64,000 bases of DNA from an uncultured Draconibacterium sp. (GCF_913060805.1 NZ_CAJXTC010000027.1:1-64000); one strand, 5' to 3'; positions 1 to 8,626 are shown, counted from the first letter of the stretch. A program made the numbers and translations. The notes: generated from the sequence alone by a model not told the origin.

Positions 1-57
1 CGTCCGCGGCACTGTAGCACAGTAATTCCTGTTATTGCGAGCGTAGCGAAGCAATCT
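1..57. repeat. Right-end fragment of the E palindromic element
   Basis: Positions 31-57 match the right arm (GTCATTGCGAGC...GAAGCAATCT) of the composite palindromic element that recurs at 9.8-15.5 kb. The first bases (GTCCGC at 2-7) may be the end of its central hairpin. The rest lies outside the window. Confidence 0.6.
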
Positions 58-62
58 GTTAT

Positions 63-215
63 CCACCACCCCACCGCCGTAAACGCGGTCCTCCCCTCCT
101 GGCAGGAGGGGAAACTTCATGCTATATCAACTAACCATTTCCTACTCAACCACTGGCTCCATTTCTCCTCCTCTCAGGAGGAGTACTCCCGATCGAATCG
201 GGAGGGAGGTGGTGG
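63..215. repeat. MITE-like palindromic repeat, family R, copy 1
   Basis: It begins CCACCACC and ends GGTGGTGG, giving inverted ends. Inside are a hairpin of CCCCTCC and GGAGGGG near 92-112 and one of CTCCTCC and GGAGGAG near 168-183. A CCCGAT...ATCGGG palindrome sits near the right end. Related copies lie at 15545 and 17405. No reading frame with gene-like character is inside. Positions 216-340 hold nothing I can recognise. Confidence 0.75.
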
Positions 216-340
216 TTGCCCTGCTACATAACATATTGATAACCAAATCCATTTTCCATAATTTTATAAGCGTTAAAAACCAAAACACGGTTAACCCAGA
301 GCCCTCTGAAATTACCGTAACATTTTAACACCTACTGACC

Positions 341-433
341 ACATGCTACAGGGATAGCATGTACACGCCATTATAGAAAAGTGGCGTGCATACGAAAAAG
401 GCCACCTGCGCCCTGATAAGCTTGCAGATGGCC
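341..433 (+). other. Three consecutive hairpins upstream of a small gene
   Basis: Three stem-loops follow each other. Positions 341-362 have an 8-bp stem (ACATGCTA with TAGCATGT) and a 6-nt loop. Positions 364-388 have a 7-bp stem (CACGCCA with TGGCGTG). Positions 400-433 have a 9-bp stem with one mismatch (GGCCA and CTGC with GCAG and TGGCC). The last ends 35 nt before the ATG at 469. This could be a structured leader or a mobile-element end; I cannot tell which. Confidence 0.55.
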
Positions 434-468
434 CGATGTTTAAATTTATCATTAAAACACTTTGCAAT

Positions 469-825
469 ATGGCAAAAATGACTGAATCGGGAAAGCGCGA
501 TTTTGTTTCGCAGATGATTACTATTCTGCAGCAAAATACCACGCTTCTTACTGATGCCGGTTTCGATCCGACAGCAAAAATCACTCAGCTCGATACTGAG
601 TTAACTGCTGCCGACGATGCCGAAGGTCGCCAAATCGATGCAAAAGCCGCTGCTAAAATTGCTACGCGTGAAGCTACGCAAACGCTAAAAACGGCTTACG
701 ACGATGGTTCGGCTACCGTAGAGATCATTGCCGGTTTTCTGGGCAAAGACCATCCATTGGTTCAGGAGCTCCGGAAACTGCGCAAGTCGAATGGCAAGTC
801 GGAGAAACCATCCGGCGACGCTTAA
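469..825 (+). CDS. Small helical protein of unknown function
   Basis: A 118-aa protein I do not recognise. It is rich in Ala, Thr, Asp and Lys, has no signal peptide or membrane segment, and reads as mostly helical. The second half has a basic tail (LRKLRKSNGKSEK). The family look is of short hypothetical proteins with a conserved end resembling LGKDHPLVQELRKLRK. I chose ATG 469 (MAKMTES...). An in-frame ATG at 436 would add a hydrophobic 11-residue stretch starting only 3 nt after the upstream hairpin, which seems less natural. The gene stands alone, preceded by three hairpins and followed by a terminator-like hairpin and a palindromic array. Nothing in the sequence indicates its function. 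Confidence 0.6.
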   Translation: MAKMTESGKRDFVSQMITILQQNTTLLTDAGFDPTAKITQLDTELTAADDAEGRQIDAKAAAKIATREATQTLKTAYDDGSATVEIIAGFLGKDHPLVQELRKLRKSNGKSEKPSGDA

Positions 826-842
826 ACACCGTCTTTTTTAAG

Positions 843-872
843 AAGCCATCTTGTATTTCAGGGTGGCTTTTT
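843..872 (+). terminator. Rho-independent terminator of the small gene
   Basis: AAGCCATC (843-850) pairs with GGTGGCTT (862-869, one G-T pair) and is followed by a T run. It lies 18 nt after the stop codon at 825. Confidence 0.7.
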
Positions 873-948
873 AAGTTGCTGATTCGCCAAAGTGGCTTAC
901 CGCTTTTCTCCCCCTACAAATAGTAATTTTCACCTGCTTTTTTAGTCC

Positions 949-1210
949 GTGCCCTCAGGGGCGAAGCCTGTGCCCCTACTTTTTTGCTTCGTGCCCCTTG
1001 GGGATGGTATTGCGCCCCTTGGGGATCGTTTCCCGAAAACAGGGGCGCGCTTTGTGCCCCTTGGGGATTGTTTCATGCCCCATGGGGATGGCTTTGCGAA
1101 AACGGGGGCATGCTTTGCACCCCTTGGGGATTGTTCCGTGCCCCTTGGTGCAAGGCTTGCCGAGACAGGGGATTATCGTGTGCCCTCAGGGGATTGCTCT
1201 TCGCCCCTGA
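949..1210. repeat. Array of short GC-rich palindromes (CCCCTTGGGG type)
   Basis: A unit close to GTGCCCCTTGGGGATTG recurs at 991, 1010, 1054, 1074 and 1117, with partial copies at 949, 1139 and 1179. The cores CCCCTTGGGG, CCCCATGGGG and CCCTCAGGGG are palindromic or nearly so. Spacers of about 5-30 bp carry related words such as CTTTGCGAAAACGGGGG. The array lacks stop codons in the three plus-strand frames, so it looks coding, but the translations are just repeats. It lies between the small gene and the convergent HNH gene. Confidence 0.75.
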
Positions 1211-1263
1211 CTTTAGAAGTTGCTGAAAGGCTTGTGGATAAAGGGATGGAAAAAATTTTTGAC

Positions 1264-2226
1264 TTAGAACCCGAATTTTAAACGATGTTCTCGAAAGTGT
1301 TTCAACGATGGATGAAATCGATTTTCGTCAGGAAGCAAAATCTCGGAATTCTCGTATTGCCGGATACCTGATTCGGGATTAAAGTCTTTTAGTTTGGGAT
1401 GAACTAAAATTTTATACTTATCGGAAATGGCAATCAAGCCCCGATCGAAAGCACGATGAAAAGTGGGAGAAAGTGCTAAACCGTTTCTTATTGAATCGTT
1501 GTAAGTTTCGGCAAATGGTGAAATATGGCAGGCATCAACCAATGAACGGTTTTTAACATCGGCAACCTTTAATCCTGTTACGGCACATTGATTATCGTAC
1601 ACCTCCAAAATAGCTTTCCGAAATACAGAACTTCGCATTACTACAAACTCATCACGTATCTCTTTGGGCTGTTCATCGATGGTTTGTTTTACTTTGCGTG
1701 CGTAGTTTTGTTCGGGATCGTAAAGTATTTGTTGCTTAATTCTCGTTGAATAGGCTTCTCGTTTTGCGTATTCTGTTACTCGACGAATGCCAAAATAGTG
1801 TTCGAGAATAGCAGCCTTTATTTCTTCACGTTTTATCGGATCTGACAAGGCAATGTACAACTCATCAGAAAGTGTAGCAGCACAAACTGTCTCGCTCAAT
1901 GCCCGATAACTTTTTATCGATTTGCTTTTAGTAGTTGGAATTTCCCTACCGGGGTAGGTAATCAGTTTCCAAAATTGACCTTTTTCGTTTTTTAAATGAA
2001 AAAACGGTAGTGCAAAAGTGGCTACATGAGGTGTTTTAACCAATGCATCCCAATTGTCTAGAAAGTGTTGAACCAAGTCATCGGTAATTTCAATCCAGTT
2101 TTCATAAATTTCTCCTGCTTCAAACGAATCGATCACCGCCAATAATAGAATTGGCTTATGGGGCGCTTTACCGTATTTGGTAACGCCTTGATTTAGGGTG
2201 AAGATATGTTGGAGAATATTGCTCAT
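1264..2226 (-). CDS. HNH endonuclease, restriction type
   Basis: A 320-aa nuclease. The C-terminal HNH fold (about residues 200-290) shows H234 in DACHISPF, N248 in RNGLAL and H257 in FHRAFDRG. This is the pattern of the HNH_2 class that binds one divalent metal and cuts DNA. The N-terminal 100 residues carry KAPHKPILLLAVID and a later PFFHL...FWKL pattern. That resembles the N-domain of HNH enzymes such as ScoMcrA, which reads phosphorothioate-modified DNA; this resemblance is my inference from motif memory. The gene starts 9 nt after the stop of the helicase gene, so the two are probably one operon. It would act in the cytoplasm as a restriction nuclease. No methyltransferase is encoded beside it. 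Confidence 0.85.
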   Translation of the reverse strand: MSNILQHIFTLNQGVTKYGKAPHKPILLLAVIDSFEAGEIYENWIEITDDLVQHFLDNWDALVKTPHVATFALPFFHLKNEKGQFWKLITYPGREIPTTKSKSIKSYRALSETVCAATLSDELYIALSDPIKREEIKAAILEHYFGIRRVTEYAKREAYSTRIKQQILYDPEQNYARKVKQTIDEQPKEIRDEFVVMRSSVFRKAILEVYDNQCAVTGLKVADVKNRSLVDACHISPFAETYNDSIRNGLALSPTFHRAFDRGLIAISDKYKILVHPKLKDFNPESGIRQYENSEILLPDENRFHPSLKHFREHRLKFGF

Positions 2227-2235
2227 TATTGAAAA

Positions 2236-5200
2236 TTAACCTACAGCCATTTTTGCCGACTGTTTCCATAAATATGGAGGCATCGGTTCGTCCAAAGCCC
2301 ATTTAATGTTCATAGGTTTTGACCCTGAATACTCAGTTATTTTTCCTTCACCTAAGAATACATATCCCATTGTATTTCCAAATTCATCGTTCTTTCTTTC
2401 CCTGACAAACAATAAAATTATTTTCCCAGTTTCGAGGTGACGAATATAGCCTAATCCTTTTCCCCTATCTGGTCTTGAAGCATTTTGAGTCTGCCAATGA
2501 AAAAGTGTTTCACTAATGGCATAATCTTCATATAATGTCGATGGAGAAAAGTCTTTTTCTGACTTAATTAAGTCAATGAATAAAACGTCAGTATTCAATT
2601 TCTTGTTATCGGCATTTCCCTCGCGATTAGTTGATTTTTTTTCAAATGTACTATGTCCGAATGCTGTCAGAATCTGTTCACGGGTATATCGGCTATGAAG
2701 TTTTAATGGTTGCGAATATGGAAGTTTGATATCACTTTCTAAGAAATCAATTTTGTCAATTAATAATTCTAGAATCTCAATAATTTCTTCGACTAACACC
2801 TCATTCTTTCCAATTGTTCTGATGCTTTTCTCTAACGAGGAAAAACCACCAGCAGTTTGCCAAACATCATAATGCAGCATTAAACACATCAATCTTTGTT
2901 CTTCATTAAGAGCATTCAAATCAACTTTGAATCCTTTTTTCGCCAAATTCAAAATAAATTGAAAGTAAGAATTTGAGTTACATGAAAGCCATTTTTTGTT
3001 AATTGCTCTATAAATTTCTTTTTCATTTTCATCAGAAAAATTTTCGATCTGGCCTGCTTCTGCGCATAACCTTTTCCAATTGTCTCTCTTGTAGATTAAT
3101 TGTAAAGGAATATGGTACAAGTTTGTAAAATTCTTAAGCGTTAATGGCAAAGACGTTTGATGCTTATAATTACGGATTTTTGCAAGTAGCTTATTTCTAT
3201 TAATTGAAGTCGCATTAATAATATTTTGGAGAATAAAGTCTTTCGCTTGTTTTTCCAAAACGATAGAGCAGCCAAGTGGTAAATGAGGAAAATCGTCTCC
3301 AATTTCTTTTTTTATGGAAGTATTAGTTTTCCCTACCAAAGCTCTGAATTTTCCTTCATAATCATATTCTGGTCTTGAGTTTCCAACAAAATCAAGAACA
3401 GTTAAACAATCTTTATTATCTGCCAAGCGTAAACCTCTTCCTAACTGCTGAAGAAAAACAGTTAAGCTTTCTGTCGGTCGTAAAAATAACACAGTATCAA
3501 TTTCAGGGATATCTACACCTTCATTAAAAATATCTACTACAAATAAGTAATTGATTTTCTTTTCCAGTAATTTTTTTCTTAATTCTTCCCGATCCGCATT
3601 TCTTGAACTAACTAAATAATCGGCTTTCAGACCGGCTAAAGTAAATTTTTCGGCCATATACTGTGCATGTGCCTGTGTTACGCAGAAACCAAGAGCTCTT
3701 ACATCATTTATATCGGTTATGTATTTTTCAAGATTTGAAAGTATTTCTCCAACTCGTTTATCATTTTGAGTATACAGCTTTGTTAATTCACTTGGCAAAT
3801 ACCTCCCATTTTGCCACGTAACATCTGACAAATCAATACTATCAGTTATTCCAAAATACTGAAACGGGCAAAGTAATTTACGATTTAAAGCTTGTGGTAA
3901 TCTAATTTCCGCAGCAATAACATCTGAAAAATCTTTCAAGATATCTTCATTGTCCATTCTTTCTGGAGTTGCTGTTAATCCTAAAAGAATTTTAGGATTG
4001 AAGTGTTTAAGAATAGAACGATAGCTGGATGCAGCGATATGATGAACTTCATCAATTATTATATAATCGTAATAATTCGATGAAAGTTGAAGGGAGTCAA
4101 TTCTATTGTTCAATGTTTGCACCGAAGCAAATAGAAAATCATATTTTTCTGGTTCAAGGCCATCAACCCATAATTCCCCAAAATTATTATCTCTTAGAAC
4201 ACCTTGAAATGTTGCTTGTGCTTGTTGAAGTATCTCTTTCCGGTGAGCTACAAATAATAATTTTGAATTAGAATTCTGTTGCTTAAATTTCTTGTAGTCA
4301 AAAGCCGAAATAACTGTCTTACCAGTTCCGGTTGCTGCCACCACTAGGTTTTTAAAACGATTATGCACCAATCTTTCAGCTTCAAGCTTTTCTAAAATTT
4401 CTTCTTGATACGGGAATGGCTTTATATCAAAATAGGCGGTAAGGTTATTATTCGTTCCTGTTCTTTCTCTTCTCAAAGCAACTCTTAACTTCTCTTTATG
4501 CCGAGATTTATCAAAAGATTCAAACTCTTTGTCTTGCCAGTAAGTATCAAATGTCTTTTGGAATTTATCAATGATATGACCTACTTCTTTTGTGGTAACT
4601 TTCATGTTCCATTCTAACCCGTTTGTTAAAGCAGAACGCGATATATTAGAAGAACCAATGTAACCTGTGTGAAATCCTGTATTTCGATAAAACAAATATG
4701 CTTTTGCATGCAAACGCTCATTATCCGTGTTATACGAAACCTTTATTTCTGTATTTTTTAATCCCGATAAAAATTCAACTGCCTTTAGGTCGGTAGCTCC
4801 CATGTACGAGGTTGTAATTATCTTTAATTCTCCGCCTCTTTCAGTAAATTCAATGAGTTCTTTTTCAAATATCCTTATCCCTGTCCACTTTATAAACGAA
4901 ACAAGGAAACTTACTTTATCAGAAGAAAGTATTTCCTTCTTAATTTCACTTTCAAGAGAAACACCTGCATTATTTCCAGTAAATAATTCGCTTTGAGAAA
5001 GCCTAGTGTAAGGTGTAATTTCTTTTAGATATTTATCAAAGTTCGAGAAACGCGGATCTATTTTTGAGAAAATTGCCGTAAGAATTTTTGCTTCTGTTAA
5101 AATCAAATCATTATCAAATTCTTCATTATTAAGCTCTGTACTTAAAAGCCTGATAATCTTATTTGAAATTTCAATTTGCTTCTCAATACTATCATCGCCA

Positions 5201-5376
5201 GAAATTAAACTCAAAGCAAATTGTATTCTTTCAATTAAATATTGTGATAAAACTTTGGATGCTTCACTCTTATCAACTTTTGTCTGTTTAATGTGAAATT
5301 CATTTTTATCAAGCTCATTCAATTTGGAATCAATCAGCTTATTTATGAGTTGTTCGTAGAGGCCAAGATTAGTCAT
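2236..5376 (-). CDS. PLD-nuclease/DEAD-box helicase with DUF3427
   Basis: A 1046-aa multidomain protein. Residues 130-290 form a phospholipase D-type nuclease half-site (H223-A-K225, then GSSNIS at 241-246). Residues 320-700 are an SF2 helicase with Walker A ATGTGKT (348-354), DEVHH (442-446), TAT (468-470) and the motif VI-like QQLGRGLRL. The C-terminal 300 residues match DUF3427, ending in the LFVRERK...GYVFLGEG pattern. Proteins of this architecture are commonly found in defence islands and are presumed to unwind and cut foreign or modified DNA. Here the HNH gene follows after 9 nt. Coding is more AT-rich than in the neighbours at 6-9 kb, which suggests transfer. A TAAATTTG promoter box lies just upstream at 5401-5408. 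Confidence 0.85.
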   Translation of the reverse strand: MTNLGLYEQLINKLIDSKLNELDKNEFHIKQTKVDKSEASKVLSQYLIERIQFALSLISGDDSIEKQIEISNKIIRLLSTELNNEEFDNDLILTEAKILTAIFSKIDPRFSNFDKYLKEITPYTRLSQSELFTGNNAGVSLESEIKKEILSSDKVSFLVSFIKWTGIRIFEKELIEFTERGGELKIITTSYMGATDLKAVEFLSGLKNTEIKVSYNTDNERLHAKAYLFYRNTGFHTGYIGSSNISRSALTNGLEWNMKVTTKEVGHIIDKFQKTFDTYWQDKEFESFDKSRHKEKLRVALRRERTGTNNNLTAYFDIKPFPYQEEILEKLEAERLVHNRFKNLVVAATGTGKTVISAFDYKKFKQQNSNSKLLFVAHRKEILQQAQATFQGVLRDNNFGELWVDGLEPEKYDFLFASVQTLNNRIDSLQLSSNYYDYIIIDEVHHIAASSYRSILKHFNPKILLGLTATPERMDNEDILKDFSDVIAAEIRLPQALNRKLLCPFQYFGITDSIDLSDVTWQNGRYLPSELTKLYTQNDKRVGEILSNLEKYITDINDVRALGFCVTQAHAQYMAEKFTLAGLKADYLVSSRNADREELRKKLLEKKINYLFVVDIFNEGVDIPEIDTVLFLRPTESLTVFLQQLGRGLRLADNKDCLTVLDFVGNSRPEYDYEGKFRALVGKTNTSIKKEIGDDFPHLPLGCSIVLEKQAKDFILQNIINATSINRNKLLAKIRNYKHQTSLPLTLKNFTNLYHIPLQLIYKRDNWKRLCAEAGQIENFSDENEKEIYRAINKKWLSCNSNSYFQFILNLAKKGFKVDLNALNEEQRLMCLMLHYDVWQTAGGFSSLEKSIRTIGKNEVLVEEIIEILELLIDKIDFLESDIKLPYSQPLKLHSRYTREQILTAFGHSTFEKKSTNREGNADNKKLNTDVLFIDLIKSEKDFSPSTLYEDYAISETLFHWQTQNASRPDRGKGLGYIRHLETGKIILLFVRERKNDEFGNTMGYVFLGEGKITEYSGSKPMNIKWALDEPMPPYLWKQSAKMAVG

Positions 5377-5400
5377 ATTATATTTTCGGAATTATACTTT

Positions 5401-5408
5401 CAAATTTA
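5401..5408 (-). promoter_or_regulatory. -7 promoter box for the helicase gene
   Basis: On the minus strand the bases read TAAATTTG, an exact match to the Bacteroidota -7 pattern TAnnTTTG, 25 nt before the start codon at 5376. A TTG lies upstream with a 17-nt gap, so the -33 element is weak. Confidence 0.45.
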
Positions 5409-5424
5409 ATAGATTATGTTTAAA

Positions 5425-5736
5425 TCAAGAATTATTTCCCGAAGAATGAATCCTTGTATTTGAACAATTATGAATAAGTTCGGCCAACATTTCTGCCTCA
5501 ATTTTACTTCTTACATCTGCGATACATTTTACACCTCCACCCAACTGATGTAAATAAACACTCCAAAAAGATTCCATTCCTTCTTGGATTACCTCACACA
5601 CTCCCTTTTCAATTTCTATAATTGGATGTACCTCAATATCATTCCATGGAGTCATTGCTTGGTTAGGATAAAACTCTGGAAGTTCCATTGAATCATCCAC
5701 ATCACTCATTAATTCTATCGACACATATATTTTCAT
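5425..5736 (-). CDS. Small protein of unknown function
   Basis: A 103-aa acidic protein with no recognised domain. It has an N-terminal strand (MKIYVSIELMSD) and a Pro/Trp-rich middle (YPNQAMTPWND). A C-terminal helix carries a Glu/Ala/Ile-rich stretch (KIEAEMLAELIHN). It has no signal peptide. An upstream ATG at 5757 would add seven residues (MAGYFYN); I prefer 5736. It sits between the vsr relic and the helicase gene, on the same strand and 48 nt from the helicase start. It may be cargo of the restriction island or a neutral passenger; nothing visible decides. Confidence 0.5.
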   Translation of the reverse strand: MKIYVSIELMSDVDDSMELPEFYPNQAMTPWNDIEVHPIIEIEKGVCEVIQEGMESFWSVYLHQLGGGVKCIADVRSKIEAEMLAELIHNCSNTRIHSSGNNS

Positions 5737-5775
5737 ATTGTAAAAATATCCAGCCAAATAATCTTTGTCAACGGA

Positions 5776-5907
5776 CTATAAGTAACATGGGAAAAAACTT
5801 CCGCACCAACATTTAGCTCCGCTGATTTTCATTTCAGGCTTAGTGTTCTTGCCCTTAATGCGGCTCATATTATACGAGCGGGTTGTTTTGTTGTGTACGT
5901 CGGCCAT
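5776..5907 (-). pseudogene. Relic of very short patch repair endonuclease (vsr)
   Basis: From an ATG at 5907 the frame reads MADVHNKTTRSYNMSRIKGK followed by NTKPEM. This is the characteristic first 26 residues of Vsr, the T:G mismatch endonuclease that accompanies 5-methylcytosine methyltransferases. After KPEM the match stops and the frame ends at 43 aa, whereas intact Vsr is about 140-150 aa. The catalytic core (the PD and FVHGCFWH regions) is absent downstream. The remaining bases run straight into an unrelated ORF. I infer a deletion remnant of a former restriction-modification locus. No partner methyltransferase remains in the window. Confidence 0.75.
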
Positions 5908-6097
5908 GACTCTAAAGTAAAAAGGCAAAAGTAGAAAGACAAAGTTGCCGGTTGGGATTTTCAGCAAATGCGGTGGGCCGTTTATTTTCTAAAAGAAGTA
6001 TAGCGGGCACTGAAAATCAGTCGTTTGTTTTTAAAACCGGGCAAAATGCACTAAATTTAATAGAGATAACTGAATTGTAAACTAACCACATAGTAAC

Positions 6098-6895
6098 ATG
6101 CCGGTAAATTACAAGAGTTACATTGCAAAACCCGCCTTTCCGCTTTTCCTGGTGCTGTTGCTAAGCATTTCCTTTCCCAGTCAGAAAATTTTTGCCCAGT
6201 CGGTGATCTACAAAACCGACGGAACCACCCTAAAAGCTTACCGCTTAACAAAGGCGGGGCAAACCCGGTCGTATAAATTATCCGACGATCCCGACGCACC
6301 TTTCCTTAACATCAGGCGAAGTGAAATGGATAGTGTTCGATACGAAGACGGCAGCATGGAGCGTTTCTTTTCGAATATTATGCTCCCCGAAACCGAAACT
6401 CCGCGCGTAAAAATGAGAAAGAACCTGATCGGGATAAATCTGTGGCCGGTGTTTTACGGAGACATTGAAATTTTATACGAGCGCCGTATTGGTAAACACC
6501 TGGGGTTTAAGAATAACTTTTTATTCCGGCGGTCGGACAGTAATGCGTACGGCAATTATTACGAAACCGTGGATTATACTATAAACTCCGGGTTGAATTA
6601 CTATTTCCTGGAGTCTGATCTTTACCGGCTCGGTGTGGGAGCGGCCTATAATTTCGGGCAGTACGAGTACGTGGTAAACGAGTATACCGAAGTATATGAT
6701 CCGTATACCGACTATTACTATACCGATTATACTCCTTCCTCCGAAAAACGGACCACAGGCACCGTCGTTCTGAACGGGTCGGTAACGGCCAAGATCCACG
6801 ACCGACTGTACATTACATTTGAACTCGATGTTCCGCTTTATAATCATCCCCCGGCCGATGTAATTTTTAAAACCGAATTCGCCATCAATTTCTAA
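6098..6895 (+). CDS. Predicted outer-membrane beta-barrel protein
   Basis: A 265-aa exported protein. Residues 1-34 are a signal peptide (hydrophobic core FPLFLVLLLSISF, cleavage after FAQ). Residues 35-95 form a small beta domain with a recurring Bacteroidota pattern (YKTDGTTLKAY ... YEDGSMERFF). From residue 108 the sequence alternates polar and aromatic residues as in a small beta-barrel (NLIGINLWPVFYGDIEILYE). It contains a Tyr/Asp-rich loop and ends in FAINF, an outer-membrane-like C-terminus. The next gene follows after 10 nt and the radical SAM gene after that, so these three likely form one transcript. No substrate can be named. Confidence 0.7.
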   Translation: MPVNYKSYIAKPAFPLFLVLLLSISFPSQKIFAQSVIYKTDGTTLKAYRLTKAGQTRSYKLSDDPDAPFLNIRRSEMDSVRYEDGSMERFFSNIMLPETETPRVKMRKNLIGINLWPVFYGDIEILYERRIGKHLGFKNNFLFRRSDSNAYGNYYETVDYTINSGLNYYFLESDLYRLGVGAAYNFGQYEYVVNEYTEVYDPYTDYYYTDYTPSSEKRTTGTVVLNGSVTAKIHDRLYITFELDVPLYNHPPADVIFKTEFAINF

Positions 6896-6905
6896 TATCA
6901 CAATT

Positions 6906-8615
6906 ATGAAAGATCAGATTTACCCAAAAGTACGGAAGCAAACCGGCAGCGATCAGCTAAAATTTCGCCGCTGGTCGACCGGGATGAAGCTTATTTCCTG
7001 GCTATTGATCGTGTGTATGCTGAACCTGTTTTCGGGCTGCATGAACTATTTCAAGGTTAAAAAAGCCAGTGGTTCGGTGGTCGAGAATATCGACACTTAT
7101 ACCAGTCAGCAAAAAACCATTGTGCTTCATTACGGCGATGATGCCTGGGTACTCGGCGCCATCGACCTAAAGACAGACACACTTAAAGCAGCTACCTACG
7201 AGGAGTATGTTCTTACTGTTCAAAACCCGGTAAAACCCGACAAAGCCAACCGCTACCGCACAAAAACGCCTAACGAAAGTGCCGTATTAAACGAAGTGCA
7301 TATTTATACCACCGATGTAAACCGCTATGAAGGCACCCTAAAAGTAGCCGTTCCTTTAGACCGGATTGAGAAAATTGAGGTGTACGAAAAAGACAAGGCT
7401 GCCACAACCGGATCGTGGGTACTTGGAACCCTGGGTGCCACAGCCGGAGCATTTCTTTTGCTGGCGGTTATTGTTGCGCTCGTAAAATCGTCGTGTCCGT
7501 TTATTTATACCTGGGATGGCGAACAGTATACGCTGGCCGGAGAAATCTACAGCGGGAGCATTCAGCCGCAACTCGAAAGGCACGACTTTTTAAAACTGCC
7601 GGTTTACAGGAATCAGAACAACACCTATCAGTTAAAAATTGCCAACGAGGTAAAAGAAATTCAGCATACCAATCTTATGGAGCTATGGGTTTTTGATCAT
7701 TCCTCCGATCTGAATATCTGGGTGGATAAATACGGGAAATATCATACGGCTGAGCAGCTTTTATCGCCCGTGTCGGCCACCGGTTTCGATGGAACTGATC
7801 TCTCTGCCCTGATTGCCGAAACCGACAGCTTGTTTTTTACCGGCCGCATTGGCAATGAGGAATTACCGCTCACCGATGGAATGATACTGGAATTTCCGAA
7901 ACCGGAGAATGCCACCACTGCGAAAGTAATGATAAGGGCGAAGAACTCGTTTGTGCTCGATTATATGATCAACCAGTTTTACGATCAGTTTGGCGACCTG
8001 TACAAACGATGGAGCAGGAAGCAGCAGAAAGCTCCTGAAGAGCAGCTGCGGCAATGGACGGCCGACCAGAACATTCCGTTAAGCTTATCGGTAGAGCGAA
8101 ACGGCGAATGGGAGACGGTGGATTATTACAACGTGATCGGCCCGATGGCATTTAAGGAAGACATTCTTTCGTTTCCGTTAACCGGAACAGAAAGCAACCC
8201 GGTAAAAATTAAACTCGAAGCGGGAAACTTTTTCTGGGACATCGATTATGTGGGAATCGATTATTCTGCCGACCGCGAGCTGGACTACACCGTTGTATCG
8301 GCAACATCGGCTGTCGATCAGTCGGGGAAAGACATTAAAAAGAAAATACTGGCCGACGATGGCCGCTATTACGATCAGCCCAAAGTGGGCAACTATGCGA
8401 AGCTAAGTTTCGATCTTCCCGCAAATTTGGAAGAATCGCGTTCCGTTTTTCTGCACAGCAAAGGCTGGTACCATATCCTGCGCGATACCGAGGGCACTCC
8501 GGATATCGAATACTTACAAACATTCAGAGAGCCCGGGCGTTTCAACCTTTTTGTGAATGAATACATGCAGCAAATGGTGGAGCTTCAGAACAAGAACCTG
8601 GTTCCTAAACAATAA
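6906..8615 (+). CDS. Large lipoprotein with membrane segment, unknown function
   Basis: A 569-aa protein with a lipoprotein signal (MKLISWLLIVCMLNLFSGC, lipobox FSGC) starting at residue 27. An alternative start at 6984 would place this signal at the N-terminus. A hydrophobic helix follows near residues 178-195 (AFLLLAVIVALVK), directly before CPFIYTWDGEQYTLAGEIY. This pattern recurs in Bacteroidota hypothetical proteins. The remainder looks like beta-rich periplasmic domains. It lies between the barrel gene (10 nt upstream) and the radical SAM gene (11 nt downstream). Its role is unknown; co-occurrence suggests an envelope module with those two. Confidence 0.6.
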   Translation: MKDQIYPKVRKQTGSDQLKFRRWSTGMKLISWLLIVCMLNLFSGCMNYFKVKKASGSVVENIDTYTSQQKTIVLHYGDDAWVLGAIDLKTDTLKAATYEEYVLTVQNPVKPDKANRYRTKTPNESAVLNEVHIYTTDVNRYEGTLKVAVPLDRIEKIEVYEKDKAATTGSWVLGTLGATAGAFLLLAVIVALVKSSCPFIYTWDGEQYTLAGEIYSGSIQPQLERHDFLKLPVYRNQNNTYQLKIANEVKEIQHTNLMELWVFDHSSDLNIWVDKYGKYHTAEQLLSPVSATGFDGTDLSALIAETDSLFFTGRIGNEELPLTDGMILEFPKPENATTAKVMIRAKNSFVLDYMINQFYDQFGDLYKRWSRKQQKAPEEQLRQWTADQNIPLSLSVERNGEWETVDYYNVIGPMAFKEDILSFPLTGTESNPVKIKLEAGNFFWDIDYVGIDYSADRELDYTVVSATSAVDQSGKDIKKKILADDGRYYDQPKVGNYAKLSFDLPANLEESRSVFLHSKGWYHILRDTEGTPDIEYLQTFREPGRFNLFVNEYMQQMVELQNKNLVPKQ

Positions 8616-8626
8616 AAACCGACCAA

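Noticed and set aside
949-1210. Possible CRISPR-like array
   Set aside because: Units are short, degenerate and unevenly spaced, with related rather than unique spacers, and no cas gene is near.
949-1281. Open frame of 110 codons through the palindromic array
   Set aside because: It starts at a GTG, is entirely repeat sequence (PLGD-type units), overlaps the convergent HNH gene, and the other two plus frames are equally open. Called a repeat array.
6521-6901. Long minus-strand frame under the barrel gene
   Set aside because: It is the antisense shadow of a clear signal-peptide-bearing coding region with normal composition.
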